DNA of 64,000 nucleotides. Origin: Alphaproteobacteria bacterium (GTDB lineage: Bacteria; Pseudomonadota; Alphaproteobacteria; ATCC43930; CGMCC-115725). The stretch lies in assembly GCA_028871455.1 (NCBI GenBank), contig JAGWNF010000007.1:1-64000 (forward strand). The letters run 5' to 3'. Position numbers and translations under genes: made by a program. The notes under the pieces are model-generated. The model ran no database searches and had not been told where the DNA came from. It was given only the letters and a program-made list of their open reading frames with translations. This document shows positions 9,607 to 17,047 of this stretch, one piece after another; position 1 is the first letter of the stretch; each line of letters starts with the position of its first letter.

Positions 9607-10019
9607 TAGGGCCTGAGTCCGGCCATCCGACACAGCAGAGTCCATTCCATCGCTGAAACCGGCGATACCGACAGGCGGCTCTGGCGCACGAGCGCCAGGG
9701 CCTTCAGCCGCGGTTTCGCCTTGATCTGCGCCAGAATGACCGGCGTCTTGGCGGCGGCAATCGGCATCACGTCAACGGCAACGAAGCGGCCGGTCTTGTC
9801 GTCGGGATCCGGATAGGCCGTCCGCACGATCTCAACCGCGCCGACGATCGCCAGGCCTTCGTTCGAATGATAGAAAAAGGCGCGGTCGCCGGACCGCATG
9901 GCGCGCAGACTTTTCGCCGCTTGATGATTGCGCACACCGGTCCAAGCGGTCCGCCGATCGCGTACCAGATCGCTCCAGGAATAAGCGGCGGGCTCGGATT
10001 TCAGCAGCCAATAGGCCAT
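9606..10019 (-). CDS. EVE domain protein
   Basis: A 137-residue EVE-domain protein (PUA-like fold, thymocyte nuclear protein 1 family) starting MAYWLLKSEPAAYSW. Family landmarks are WTGVRNHQAAKSLRAM, the GDRAFFYHSNEG strand-turn and the AxxYPDPDD segment. EVE domains bind modified bases in DNA or RNA; in bacteria they are often found with restriction or RNA-modification genes, but here the only close partner is the coupled Rieske gene. About 137 residues is the normal size. The target base is not deducible. Confidence 0.85.
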   Translation of the reverse strand: MAYWLLKSEPAAYSWSDLVRDRRTAWTGVRNHQAAKSLRAMRSGDRAFFYHSNEGLAIVGAVEIVRTAYPDPDDKTGRFVAVDVMPIAAAKTPVILAQIKAKPRLKALALVRQSRLSVSPVSAMEWTLLCRMAGLRP

Positions 10020-10125
10020 GGTGCCGAAGCTAGCGGGAATCGCGGCGTTTGTCCCGCAACGGCCTTTGCATTAAGTTGACCATGGTTCGCGGGACTTGGC
10101 TGCCGGCCACTCGGAGAAGACGCGA

Positions 10126-10428
10126 ATGACCGAACGACAATCGAGCAGGATCGCCTGGTCTGGAATCGTGCTGGCCGGTCTCAGCCTTATATTGGTGACC
10201 GTCAATATCGTGCTGGCGGTGATGAATGGACACACGCAAGCCGAGGTCACCGCTCGTCAGCAGTTCATCGCCGATGGGCCGCAATACAGCGCAATTGGCG
10301 AGGCCCTGGTGCGCAGCCTGAATGCCGCCGCCGCGTCGACCAATGACCCGGCGCTGATCGCGATGATGCAGCATCACGGCCTGAATCCGTCAGCGAACCC
10401 GGCTGCGCCGGCGCGACACTCGCGATGA
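10126..10428 (+). CDS. Small single-pass membrane protein, unknown function
   Basis: A 100-residue protein with one transmembrane helix near the N-terminus (about residues 10-32, IVLAGLSLILVTVNIVLAVM) and a short polar exterior ending in a Pro/Ala/Ser tail. The ATG at 10126 has GGAGA 8-9 bases before it; an in-frame GTG-type start further upstream has none. Its stop overlaps the start of the next gene (ATGA), and that neighbour has the same architecture, so the two probably act together. I do not recognise the family. Confidence 0.65.
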   Translation: MTERQSSRIAWSGIVLAGLSLILVTVNIVLAVMNGHTQAEVTARQQFIADGPQYSAIGEALVRSLNAAAASTNDPALIAMMQHHGLNPSANPAAPARHSR

Positions 10429-10745
10429 GCGATCAATCCACCCCGCGCGGACGCCGCCCGCCGGTCGAGCTGGGCTTCGCGTTGCTCGCGTTGGGCTTCT
10501 TTCTCGCAGTGGTGTTCCAGACGGTGCAACTCGTACGCGAGCGGATCAATTACTCCACCATACTTCTCAACCAACAGGCACCACTCGAGAACACGTTGCA
10601 GCTGCGTGAACGCATCAATTCGCTCGCCAACGACACGGCGCAGCTCGCTCAAGGCGGCAACGCGGCGGCCAAGCAGGTCGTCAGCGATCTGGCACGGCAG
10701 CACATCGCACTTCATCCTGGGAACGCGTCGACGTCGGCGCATTAG
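10425..10745 (+). CDS. Small single-pass membrane protein with coiled-coil-like tail
   Basis: A 106-residue protein with a basic N-terminus, one transmembrane helix (about residues 16-36, GFALLALGFFLAVVFQTVQLV) and a soluble helical part rich in Gln, Leu, Glu and Asn (LLNQQAPLENTLQLRERINSL) that could form a coiled coil. It overlaps the preceding gene by four bases (ATGA), so the pair is co-translated. The QQ..I.. and ALV/DLARQ segments resemble the partner's QQFIADGP region only loosely. Family unknown. Confidence 0.65.
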   Translation: MSDQSTPRGRRPPVELGFALLALGFFLAVVFQTVQLVRERINYSTILLNQQAPLENTLQLRERINSLANDTAQLAQGGNAAAKQVVSDLARQHIALHPGNASTSAH

Positions 10746-10826
10746 CGTCCGGCATCATTGCCGTGCCTCAGGAACATTCAAATATTACACCATAATAAGT
10801 GTGTATATGATAGATTTTCCTGTTGA

Positions 10827-10854
10827 TTGACGTTAAAAAGGGTATAAATACAGT
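10827..10854 (+). promoter_or_regulatory. Candidate promoter of the siroheme / sulfite-reductase operon
   Basis: TTGACG at 10827-10832 and TACAGT at 10849-10854 are 16 bases apart, in an AT-rich stretch (TTAAAAAGGGTATAAA) 50-80 bases before the first gene. The overlapping TATAAA at 10843 is an alternative -10. Weak, position-based call. Confidence 0.35.
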
Positions 10855-10905
10855 GTCGCGTGGATGAAACAGCGTTCCGCGCGAGGGAATTATCAAGGCC
10901 GCCGC

Positions 10906-11553
10906 ATGTTGCCGCTGACGCTCGATTTGGTCCGTCTCCGCTTGGCGCTGGTGGGCGCCGGTACCGCCGCCGTGCGTCGGCTCGAGCGACTTGATGCCGC
11001 GGGCGCCCGCGCGCTCGTGGTCTATGCGCCGCGACCGAGCCGGGCGCTGACGGCGCAAGCCAGCACGCGGCTGGTTCGCCGGATGCCGGCCGACGCCGAG
11101 CTCGCCGGCACGCAGATCGTCTTCATCGCCGGGCTCGCGGCACGTGCCGCAGCAGCCGTGGCCGAACGAGCGCGCGCGCTGGGCACCATCGTCCACGTCG
11201 AGGATGCTCCGGCCGTCTCCGACGTGCGGATGCCGGCCGTGCTTCATCGGGGCGATCTTACGATTGCGGTGTCGACCGGCGGCCGGTCGCCTGGGCTCGC
11301 CGCGGCGCTGAAGGATGCGCTTGGCCGCATCGTCGGCCCGGAATGGACAGGCCGGCTTGACCAGATCGCGGCCGCACGGCGGCAGTGGCGCGCCGCCGGT
11401 CTCAATCCGGGCACGGTGGCAGCACGCACTGGCCGTTCACTCGCCGAACGCGGCTGGCTCGCTTCGGACGCGACTTTGGAGTCACACTGGGTGCCCGACA
11501 CCGCGGCGAAAGAAGCCGAATCGGCGGTGCTCGACGTTGAAACTCATCTCTGA
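10906..11553 (+). CDS. Siroheme synthase N-terminal type: precorrin-2 dehydrogenase / sirohydrochlorin ferrochelatase
   Basis: A 215-residue Met8/CysG-N-like protein that oxidises precorrin-2 and inserts iron to form siroheme for the sulfite reductase encoded downstream. It has the opening LPLTLDLVRLRLALVGAGTAAVRRLERL (Rossmann glycine motif), then VHVEDAPAVSDVRMPAVLHRGDLTIAVSTGGRSPGLA, where the Ser in STGGRSP is the family's metal/phosphate region. The C-terminal uroporphyrinogen methyltransferase domain of full CysG is missing, which is normal in alphaproteobacteria where CobA is separate. The ATG at 10906 begins the family-like MLPLTLDL; an upstream in-frame ATG would add 14 poorly fitting residues. 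First gene of the operon. Confidence 0.87.
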   Translation: MLPLTLDLVRLRLALVGAGTAAVRRLERLDAAGARALVVYAPRPSRALTAQASTRLVRRMPADAELAGTQIVFIAGLAARAAAAVAERARALGTIVHVEDAPAVSDVRMPAVLHRGDLTIAVSTGGRSPGLAAALKDALGRIVGPEWTGRLDQIAAARRQWRAAGLNPGTVAARTGRSLAERGWLASDATLESHWVPDTAAKEAESAVLDVETHL

Positions 11554-11564
11554 GGAGGCACCTC

Positions 11565-12224
11565 ATGTCATTGCGAATTGGCGATACCGCGCCCGATTTC
11601 GAAGCCCAGACCACCGAGGGCAAGATCAAGTTCCACGAATGGCTCGGCAATTCCTGGGGCGTGCTGTTCTCACATCCCAAGGATTTCACGCCGGTCTGCA
11701 CCACCGAACTCGGCACCATGGCACGGCTCAAGCCGGAGTTCGACAAGCGTAACGTCAAGATCGTCGGCCTGTCGGTCGACCCAGTCGGCGACCACCAGCG
11801 CTGGGCCAATGACATCAAGGAGACCCAAGGCCACGCGCCCAATTATCCGATCATCGGCGACGCCGATCTCAAGGTGGCAAAGCTCTACGGCATGTTGCCG
11901 GCCGAAGCCTCAGGCGACGCGAGTAAGCGCACGCCGGCGGATAATCAGACGGTGCGCACCGTCTTCGTTGTTGGGCCCGACAAGAAGATCAAACTCATGC
12001 TGATCTATCCAATGGCAACCGGCCGCAACTTCGATGAATTACTGCGGGTGATCGACTCGCTGCAATTGACCGCGAAGCACCGGGTAGCCACCCCATCAAA
12101 CTGGAAGCCTGGGCAGGATGTGATCATTACTTCGGCAGTGTCCAACGACGAAGCGGCGAAGATCTTCCCGGGTTTCAAGACGATCAAGCCATATCTGCGC
12201 ACGACCGCGCAGCCGCGCGGATAG
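11565..12224 (+). CDS. 1-Cys peroxiredoxin (Prx6 family)
   Basis: A 219-residue peroxiredoxin with the peroxidatic Cys45 in DFTPVCTTE and the long C-terminal domain of the Prx6 class (IYPMATGRNFDELLRVIDSLQLT, then ATPSNWKPGQDVII). No second conserved Cys in a 2-Cys resolving position is evident, so it should use an external reductant. It reduces H2O2 and organic peroxides in the cytosol. It begins 11 bases after the siroheme gene with AGGAGGCACCTC before its ATG, and is followed 8 bases later by the DUF2849 gene, so it is embedded in the sulfite-assimilation operon, an unusual place. Confidence 0.9.
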   Translation: MSLRIGDTAPDFEAQTTEGKIKFHEWLGNSWGVLFSHPKDFTPVCTTELGTMARLKPEFDKRNVKIVGLSVDPVGDHQRWANDIKETQGHAPNYPIIGDADLKVAKLYGMLPAEASGDASKRTPADNQTVRTVFVVGPDKKIKLMLIYPMATGRNFDELLRVIDSLQLTAKHRVATPSNWKPGQDVIITSAVSNDEAAKIFPGFKTIKPYLRTTAQPRG

Positions 12225-12232
12225 GAAGCGGC

Positions 12233-12520
12233 ATGACCGACCGCGTGCTGAAACTGGTCACCGGCAACCGCCTGCACGACGGCACGGTGGTGTATTTCGC
12301 CGGCAGCGGCGCATGGACGCCGCAGATCGACGATGCGCGCCTAGTCGAAGATAAGGACGGCGCGGCCCTGCTCGCGGAAGCGCAGGCGGGGTCGCCGCCG
12401 CATCCCGCCGTCGGCCCGGCGCTGATCGAAGCCGTGCGCGATGGGCGGCGCATCGTGCCGTTGATGCTCCGTGAACGCATCCGCGCCTTCGGTCCAACCG
12501 TCGCCTATCGCGGCGACTGA
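12233..12520 (+). CDS. DUF2849 protein
   Basis: A 95-residue protein of the DUF2849 family, a short protein found almost always immediately before nitrite/sulfite reductase genes in alphaproteobacteria. It begins MTDRVLKLVTGNRLHDGTVV, has WTPQIDDARLVEDKD and ends with LRERIRAFGPTVAY. The biochemical role is unknown; tight linkage suggests it helps assemble or regulate the reductase. It lies between the peroxiredoxin gene and cysI, 18 bases before the latter. Confidence 0.85.
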   Translation: MTDRVLKLVTGNRLHDGTVVYFAGSGAWTPQIDDARLVEDKDGAALLAEAQAGSPPHPAVGPALIEAVRDGRRIVPLMLRERIRAFGPTVAYRGD

Positions 12521-12538
12521 GCAATCAACAAGGAAATT

Positions 12539-14200
12539 GTGCCCGTGTACCATTACGACGAATACGACCGGCGATTCCTCGAAGAGCGCGTCGCGCAATA
12601 TCGCGATCAAGTGCGCCGGCGCCTCGCCGGACAGCTGAGCGAGGACGAGTTCCGCAGCCTGCGGCTGATGAACGGGCTCTATTTGCAGCTGCACGCCTAT
12701 ATGTTGCGCATCTCGATTCCCTACGGCACGCTGTCGAGCGCCAAGCTGCGCGGCCTCGCTGAGGTCGCGCGCCGCTGGGACAAGGGCTACGGCCATTTCA
12801 CCACGCGGCAGAACATCCAATTCAACTGGATCCATCTCGAAGACACGCCCGACATCCTGGTGCATCTCGCCACCGTTGAACTGCATGGCATTCAGACCAG
12901 CGGCAACTCGTTCCGCAACATCACGACCGATCCGTTCGCCGGTGTCGCCGCCGACGAGATCGATGATCCGCGGCCTTATTGCGAGATTGTGCGCCAATGG
13001 TCGGCGCTCCATCCCGAGTTCTCGTTCCTGCCGCGCAAATTCAAGATCGCGATCAACGCGGCGAGCGAGGACCGCGCCGCGGTCAAGATCCACGATCTCG
13101 GCCTCAACCTCCGCCGCAACGCGGCGGGCGAAATCGGCTTCGAAGTCCTAGTCGGTGGCGGGCTCGGCCGCACGCCAATCCTGGCCCAAACTGTGCGCGA
13201 CTTCGTCCCGCGACGCGAGTTGCTGGCTTACATCACCGCCTGTTTGCGTGTCTACAACCAGTATGGCCGGCGCGACAACCTCTTCAAATCGCGCATCAAG
13301 ATTTTGGTGCAGTCCCTCGGCATCGAGAAATACCGCGCCGAAGTCGAGGATGAATACGCCGCGATGGGAGCAGAGCGCGACGCACTGGCGCTGCCCGACG
13401 CGGCGGTTGCGGCCATGCAGGCGCAGTTCGCGCCGCCGGCCTACCGCGAGGCCGCCAACGACGATGCGGAGCTGCGCCGGGCGCAAGCGGCGGAGCCCGA
13501 ATTTGCGCGCTGGATCGAGCGTAACACGCGGCCCCACAAGCAAGCCGGCCACGCCATTGTCATCGTCTCGCTCAAGCCCCTTGGTCGGCCGACCGGTGAT
13601 TGCAGCGCGAGCCAGATGGAGACCGTCGCTGAGCTTGCCGACACGTTGAGCTTCGGCGAGGTGCGCGTGACGCACGACCAGAACCTCGTGCTGCCGCATG
13701 TGCGCAAGTCGGCGCTCTATGATCTCTGGCTGCGCCTCGGCGCTGCTGATCTGGCGACGCCCAATATCGGCCTCGCGAGTGACATCATCGCGTGCCCGGG
13801 ACTCGACTATTGCAGCTTGGCGACGGCGCGCTCGATTCCGGTCGCGCAGGCGCTGAGCCGGCATCTCGCGGAGCGCGAAGTGGCGATCGGCCCGTTGCAG
13901 ATCAAGATCTCGGGTTGCATCAACGCCTGCGGCCATCATCATGTCGGCCACATCGGCATTCTCGGACTCGAGAAGAACGGCGCCGAATCCTATCAGATCA
14001 CCGTCGGCGGCAGCGACAGCGCGCGGGCGGCACTCGGCGGCATCGTCGGCCCGGCGGTCGCGGCGGACGAAGTCACCGCGACCGTCGACCGACTGGTCGA
14101 CACCTATCTTCGGCTGCGCCGCGACGGCGAGCGGTTTCCCGATACCTATCGCCGCGTCGGCTTGGCGCCGTTCAAGGAGGCTCTTTATGTTGCTCGATAA
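12539..14200 (+). CDS. cysI: Sulfite (nitrite/sulfite) reductase hemoprotein
   Basis: A 553-residue ferredoxin-type nitrite/sulfite reductase that reduces sulfite to sulfide with six electrons. It carries two ferredoxin-like half domains and the siroheme/4Fe-4S repeats; the cluster cysteines are Cys419 and Cys425 (CPGLDYCS) and Cys460 and Cys464 (GCINACGHHH). Substrate-side residues appear in KGYGHFTTRQNIQFNWI and SGNSFRNITTDPFAG. The start is GTG with AAGGAAA just upstream; a second GTG six bases on is possible. The next gene overlaps its 3' end by 14 bases. The operon context (siroheme, DUF2849, DUF934) and cysK elsewhere in the window favour sulfite over nitrite as the substrate. Confidence 0.92.
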   Translation: MPVYHYDEYDRRFLEERVAQYRDQVRRRLAGQLSEDEFRSLRLMNGLYLQLHAYMLRISIPYGTLSSAKLRGLAEVARRWDKGYGHFTTRQNIQFNWIHLEDTPDILVHLATVELHGIQTSGNSFRNITTDPFAGVAADEIDDPRPYCEIVRQWSALHPEFSFLPRKFKIAINAASEDRAAVKIHDLGLNLRRNAAGEIGFEVLVGGGLGRTPILAQTVRDFVPRRELLAYITACLRVYNQYGRRDNLFKSRIKILVQSLGIEKYRAEVEDEYAAMGAERDALALPDAAVAAMQAQFAPPAYREAANDDAELRRAQAAEPEFARWIERNTRPHKQAGHAIVIVSLKPLGRPTGDCSASQMETVAELADTLSFGEVRVTHDQNLVLPHVRKSALYDLWLRLGAADLATPNIGLASDIIACPGLDYCSLATARSIPVAQALSRHLAEREVAIGPLQIKISGCINACGHHHVGHIGILGLEKNGAESYQITVGGSDSARAALGGIVGPAVAADEVTATVDRLVDTYLRLRRDGERFPDTYRRVGLAPFKEALYVAR

Positions 14201-14699
14201 GCACGGCGTGCTCGGGCCTGACACTTGGCGTCATCTTGGCGACGACGAGCCGGCGGCCGACGGCGAAGCGGTGACGATTTCGTTCAAGCGCTGGCAAGCG
14301 GAAGGCGAGCGCTGGCGCGAGCACAGCGGACCGCTCGGTCTGCGATTGCCCAACGACATCGCGCCCGCGGCGATCGCGGCGGCGCTTGACCGCGTCGCGC
14401 TTGTCGTCTTGAATTTCCCGCGCTTCGTCGACGGCCGCGCCTACTCGCAGGCGCGATTGCTGCGCGACCGCTTCGGCTTCCGCGGCGAATTGCGGGCTGC
14501 CGGCAACGTGTTGCGCGATCAGTTGCTGTTCATGGCGCGCTGCGGCTTCGACAGCTTCGAAGTCGACACCGAGCGTGCGCGCGCTGAGAACTGGTCCACG
14601 GCCTTCCGCGAATTCGATCTGTTCTATCAACCGGCCAATGATCGGGCCGAGCCGATCCTCTGGCGGCGCCTGCGGAACTGGCAAACTGCCGCCGAGTGA
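14187..14699 (+). CDS. DUF934 protein (sulfite reductase partner)
   Basis: A 170-residue DUF934 protein, the standard last partner of alphaproteobacterial and betaproteobacterial cysI. Landmarks are GLRLPNDIAPAAIAAALDRV, VVLNFPRFVDGRAYSQARLL and RFGFRGELRAAGNVLRDQL, ending with FREFDLFYQPANDRAEP. The ATG at 14187 has AAGGAGG 6 bases upstream, inside the end of cysI, so translation is coupled. The exact role is unknown; it is thought to support sulfite reduction. The PAPS/APS reductase gene cysH, which often follows, is absent here. Confidence 0.88.
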   Translation: MLLDKHGVLGPDTWRHLGDDEPAADGEAVTISFKRWQAEGERWREHSGPLGLRLPNDIAPAAIAAALDRVALVVLNFPRFVDGRAYSQARLLRDRFGFRGELRAAGNVLRDQLLFMARCGFDSFEVDTERARAENWSTAFREFDLFYQPANDRAEPILWRRLRNWQTAAE

Positions 14700-14858
14700 G
14701 GCCGGCCGGATTTGCCTCAAATTGCGGCTAATATCGCCGCGTTTCATGCTTGGTTAAGCGCCGTCGATTATGCTGGATCCAGCTCGGATCGCCTTCCGGG
14801 CTCCGGCGACGTCATCGCCGCTTCCGTTTTCCTGGCAGATGTTTGTCGCGCGCGAAGG

Positions 14859-14908
14859 TCGCGGCCGGCGGCGGTCCCCCCTCAATCGCCCCGGCCGCGA
14901 TCGTTTTT
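14859..14908 (+). terminator. Rho-independent terminator after the sulfite-reductase operon
   Basis: TCGCGGCCGG at 14859-14868 pairs with CCGGCCGCGA at 14891-14900, followed by TCG and five T. It closes the plus-strand operon and abuts the convergent thpR stop codon. Confidence 0.6.
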
Positions 14909-15432
14909 CAGCTCAGGGCGTATCCCGCCTGGTCCTCGTAGATCGAACCGCTCTTGGTGAGGTAGCTCGCCACCAGCTGGAACTGCGCGACGTCGAACGG
15001 CGCGGCGCGGAACAGCGCATGCTCGGCAAGATACTGGCCGAGCTTCGCGTCGGGCTTGCCCTTGAGACGCGCCAGCGTCACATGGGGCGCGAAGCGACGG
15101 TTCTCGGGCTCGATGCCGCTGCGCGCCACGGCGTTCTCGACCTTCTCCTGGAGATGGGCGAGATCGGCATTGCGATCGACGCCGACAAAGAGGTTGCGGG
15201 CGTTGAACGAACCGATACCGGCCAGCGTCACCGTGAAGCGCCGAGCGCGAATTCCGGCTAGATGCGCGTCGAGGTCGCTCGCCAGACCCTCGTCGACCTC
15301 GCCGATGAAGCGCAGCGTCACATGGTAATTGCCCGGATCAACCCAGCGCGCGCCGGGCAGGCCGCCCGCGAGGCGCGACAACACCAGCTTGAGTTCGGGC
15401 GGCAGGGCGATGCCAACGAACAGCCGCAGCAT
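14908..15432 (-). CDS. thpR: RNA 2',3'-cyclic phosphodiesterase
   Basis: A 174-residue LigT/ThpR-type 2H phosphoesterase. The two catalytic HxT motifs are HVTLRF (near residue 37) and HVTLARL (near 119), in the correct spacing. It opens MLRLFVGIALPPELK, as family members do. The enzyme opens 2',3'-cyclic phosphates on RNA ends. It starts one base after the stop of a truncated tesA on the same strand, so it was probably the downstream gene of a tesA-thpR transcript; with tesA broken its current promoter is unclear. Confidence 0.9.
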   Translation of the reverse strand: MLRLFVGIALPPELKLVLSRLAGGLPGARWVDPGNYHVTLRFIGEVDEGLASDLDAHLAGIRARRFTVTLAGIGSFNARNLFVGVDRNADLAHLQEKVENAVARSGIEPENRRFAPHVTLARLKGKPDAKLGQYLAEHALFRAAPFDVAQFQLVASYLTKSGSIYEDQAGYALS

Positions 15433-15433
15433 C

Positions 15434-15577
15434 TCAGCCGCGCGATCCGATTAGTCGCTCGACCGCAGGCGCGATGCGCGCGACGATCACGTCGACGCCG
15501 CGCGCGGTCGGATGCAGGCCGTCGCCCTGGTTGAGCGCCGGATCGAGCGCGACGCCGCATAGCAGGACGGCGACGAA
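15434..15577 (-). pseudogene. tesA: Arylesterase/thioesterase TesA, C-terminal remnant
   Basis: About 47 codons on the minus strand read as the last part of an SGNH-family esterase: LLCGVALDPALNQGDG followed by LHPTARGVDVIVARI. The catalytic Asp and His (DGLHP) remain, but the GDSL block with the nucleophilic Ser, the oxyanion residues and the signal peptide, about 150 residues, are gone. Upstream of about 15,580 the frame reads through unrelated sequence opposite the ybbA start. The gene normally stands divergent to ybbA-ybbP, exactly the arrangement left here, which supports the identification. Confidence 0.72.
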
Positions 15578-15656
15578 GGCGGCACGATTGACAACCCGCC
15601 GCGAGCAACCGTCATATCGCCGCGCCCAAGTCGGTGCGAGGTGCGTTGCGAGTCGT

Positions 15657-16160
15657 ATGAAAGACGACATCGGCCAATCCATGATTCTGCTCGACGACGT
15701 GCACCTCAATCTGGCGAGCGCGGGGGGCGAGGTCAACGTGCTCCGCGGCGTGTCGCTGCGGATCGCCGTCGGCGAGCACGTGGCGCTGGTCGTCACTGCG
15801 GCCGTAACGTTGGCCGCCGGTGCGCTGGTACTGGCCGGGGCGATCGCCGCGGGTTATCGCCGCCGGACCCATGAATCGGTGGTGCTCAAGATGCTGGGCG
15901 CTAGGCGTCGAACTATTTTCGCGACGTTCGCGATCGAGTACGGGTTACTCGGCCTCGCCAGTGCGCTGCTGGCTGCCGGCATCGGTACTGCCGCTGATTG
16001 GCTGATCGTGACCCAGGTAATGCATGCCAACTGGCTGTTCCTGCCGGGCCGAGTCGGGCTCACGTTGGTGGCGGCGAGCCGAGCCATCCTGGCGCTCGGC
16101 TATGCCGGCACTTGGCGTGCCCTGGTGGCATCGGCGGCGCCTTACCTGCGTGATCAATGA
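15657..16160 (+). pseudogene. Deletion relic: ABC ATPase (YbbA) N-terminus fused in frame to ABC permease (YbbP/FtsX-like) C-terminus
   Basis: The open frame of 167 codons begins like a LolD/YbbA ATPase (LLDDVHLNLASAGGEVNVLRGVSLRI) but stops matching just before the Walker A loop, after GEHVAL. From there it reads as the last two to three membrane segments of a YbbP-type permease: LAGAIAAGYRRRTHESVVLKMLGA, a hydrophobic EYGLLGLASALLAAG segment, and GTWRALVASAAPYLRDQ at the end. A full ATPase is about 230 residues and the permease about 840, so roughly 2.7 kb is missing. The fusion is in frame but lacks every nucleotide-binding motif, so function is very unlikely. An assembly artefact is the main alternative. 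Confidence 0.72.
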
Positions 16161-16267
16161 CAGGAAATTTAGGCACGGCCACCAAGGACTTACTCCGTCA
16201 TTGAATTGCCCGAGCCCTGTGCCAATATCTGCGCCAAAGCCAATCCGGCTTAGAGAGGTTCCAGACC

Positions 16268-16987
16268 ATGTCATTTGATACCGGCAACCGCTTTGCCGCG
16301 CGGACGGCTATTCCGCAGGTCGGCATCGATGCAGGCCTGCGCAGCTACATGCTGCGCGTCTACAACTACATGGCGGGCGGTCTCGCCATCACCGGTGTGG
16401 TGGCCTATGCCGCGGCGGCCAGCGGACTCTATGCCGCGCTGGTACACACACCGATCCTGTTCTGGATCGTGGTCTTCGCACCGCTCGGCCTGGTGCTGTT
16501 GCTGAGCTTCCGTATCCAGAAGATGAGCCTCGGCGCCGCACAGGCGACCTTCTGGGGGTATGCCGGCCTCGTCGGCCTGTCGCTCGCCGGACTGTTCCTG
16601 ATCTACACCGGCGCCAGCATCGCCGAGGTGTTCTTCATCACCGCCGCGACCTTCCTGGCGATGAGCCTGTGGGGCTACACGACGAAAAAGGATCTGACCG
16701 GCTTCGGTCATTTCCTGATCATGGGCCTGATCGGCGTCATCATCGCCTCGCTGGTCAATCTGTTCCTGCACTCGCCCGGCATGTACTTCGCGATCTCGGT
16801 GATCGGCGTGCTGGTCTTCACCGGCCTCACCGCCTACGACACCCAGCGCATCAAGGAGATGTATTGGGAAGGCGACGGCGAAGTGGTCGCCGGCAAGAAG
16901 GCGATCATGGGCGCGCTTGCGCTCTACCTCGATTTCATCAACCTGTTCATCATGCTGATGCAGCTGATGGGGCAGCGCCGCAACTGA
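16268..16987 (+). CDS. BAX inhibitor-1 / YccA family membrane protein
   Basis: A 239-residue integral membrane protein with seven predicted hydrophobic segments and the UPF0005 signature GLTAYDTQRIKEMYWEGD near the C-terminus. It starts with a polar arm (TGNRFAARTAIPQVGIDAGLRSYMLRVYNYM) typical of proteobacterial members. Family proteins are inner-membrane pH-sensitive leak channels or FtsH-interacting stress proteins; the specific role is unknown. AGAGAGGTTCC precedes the ATG (AGAGG). It is monocistronic and followed by a strong bidirectional terminator. Confidence 0.9.
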   Translation: MSFDTGNRFAARTAIPQVGIDAGLRSYMLRVYNYMAGGLAITGVVAYAAAASGLYAALVHTPILFWIVVFAPLGLVLLLSFRIQKMSLGAAQATFWGYAGLVGLSLAGLFLIYTGASIAEVFFITAATFLAMSLWGYTTKKDLTGFGHFLIMGLIGVIIASLVNLFLHSPGMYFAISVIGVLVFTGLTAYDTQRIKEMYWEGDGEVVAGKKAIMGALALYLDFINLFIMLMQLMGQRRN

Positions 16988-17011
16988 GGCGTGTACCTAA
17001 CCTAATCCAAC

Positions 17012-17041
17012 AAAAAGGGCCGGAGATTTCCGGCCCTTTTT
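17012..17041. terminator. Bidirectional Rho-independent terminator
   Basis: AAAAAGGGCCGGA and TCCGGCCCTTTTT form a near-perfect hairpin with a GATT-type loop, flanked by A and T runs. It sits between the convergent BAX-inhibitor gene and the large membrane protein gene and can serve both. Confidence 0.92.
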
Positions 17042-17047
17042 CTTGCC

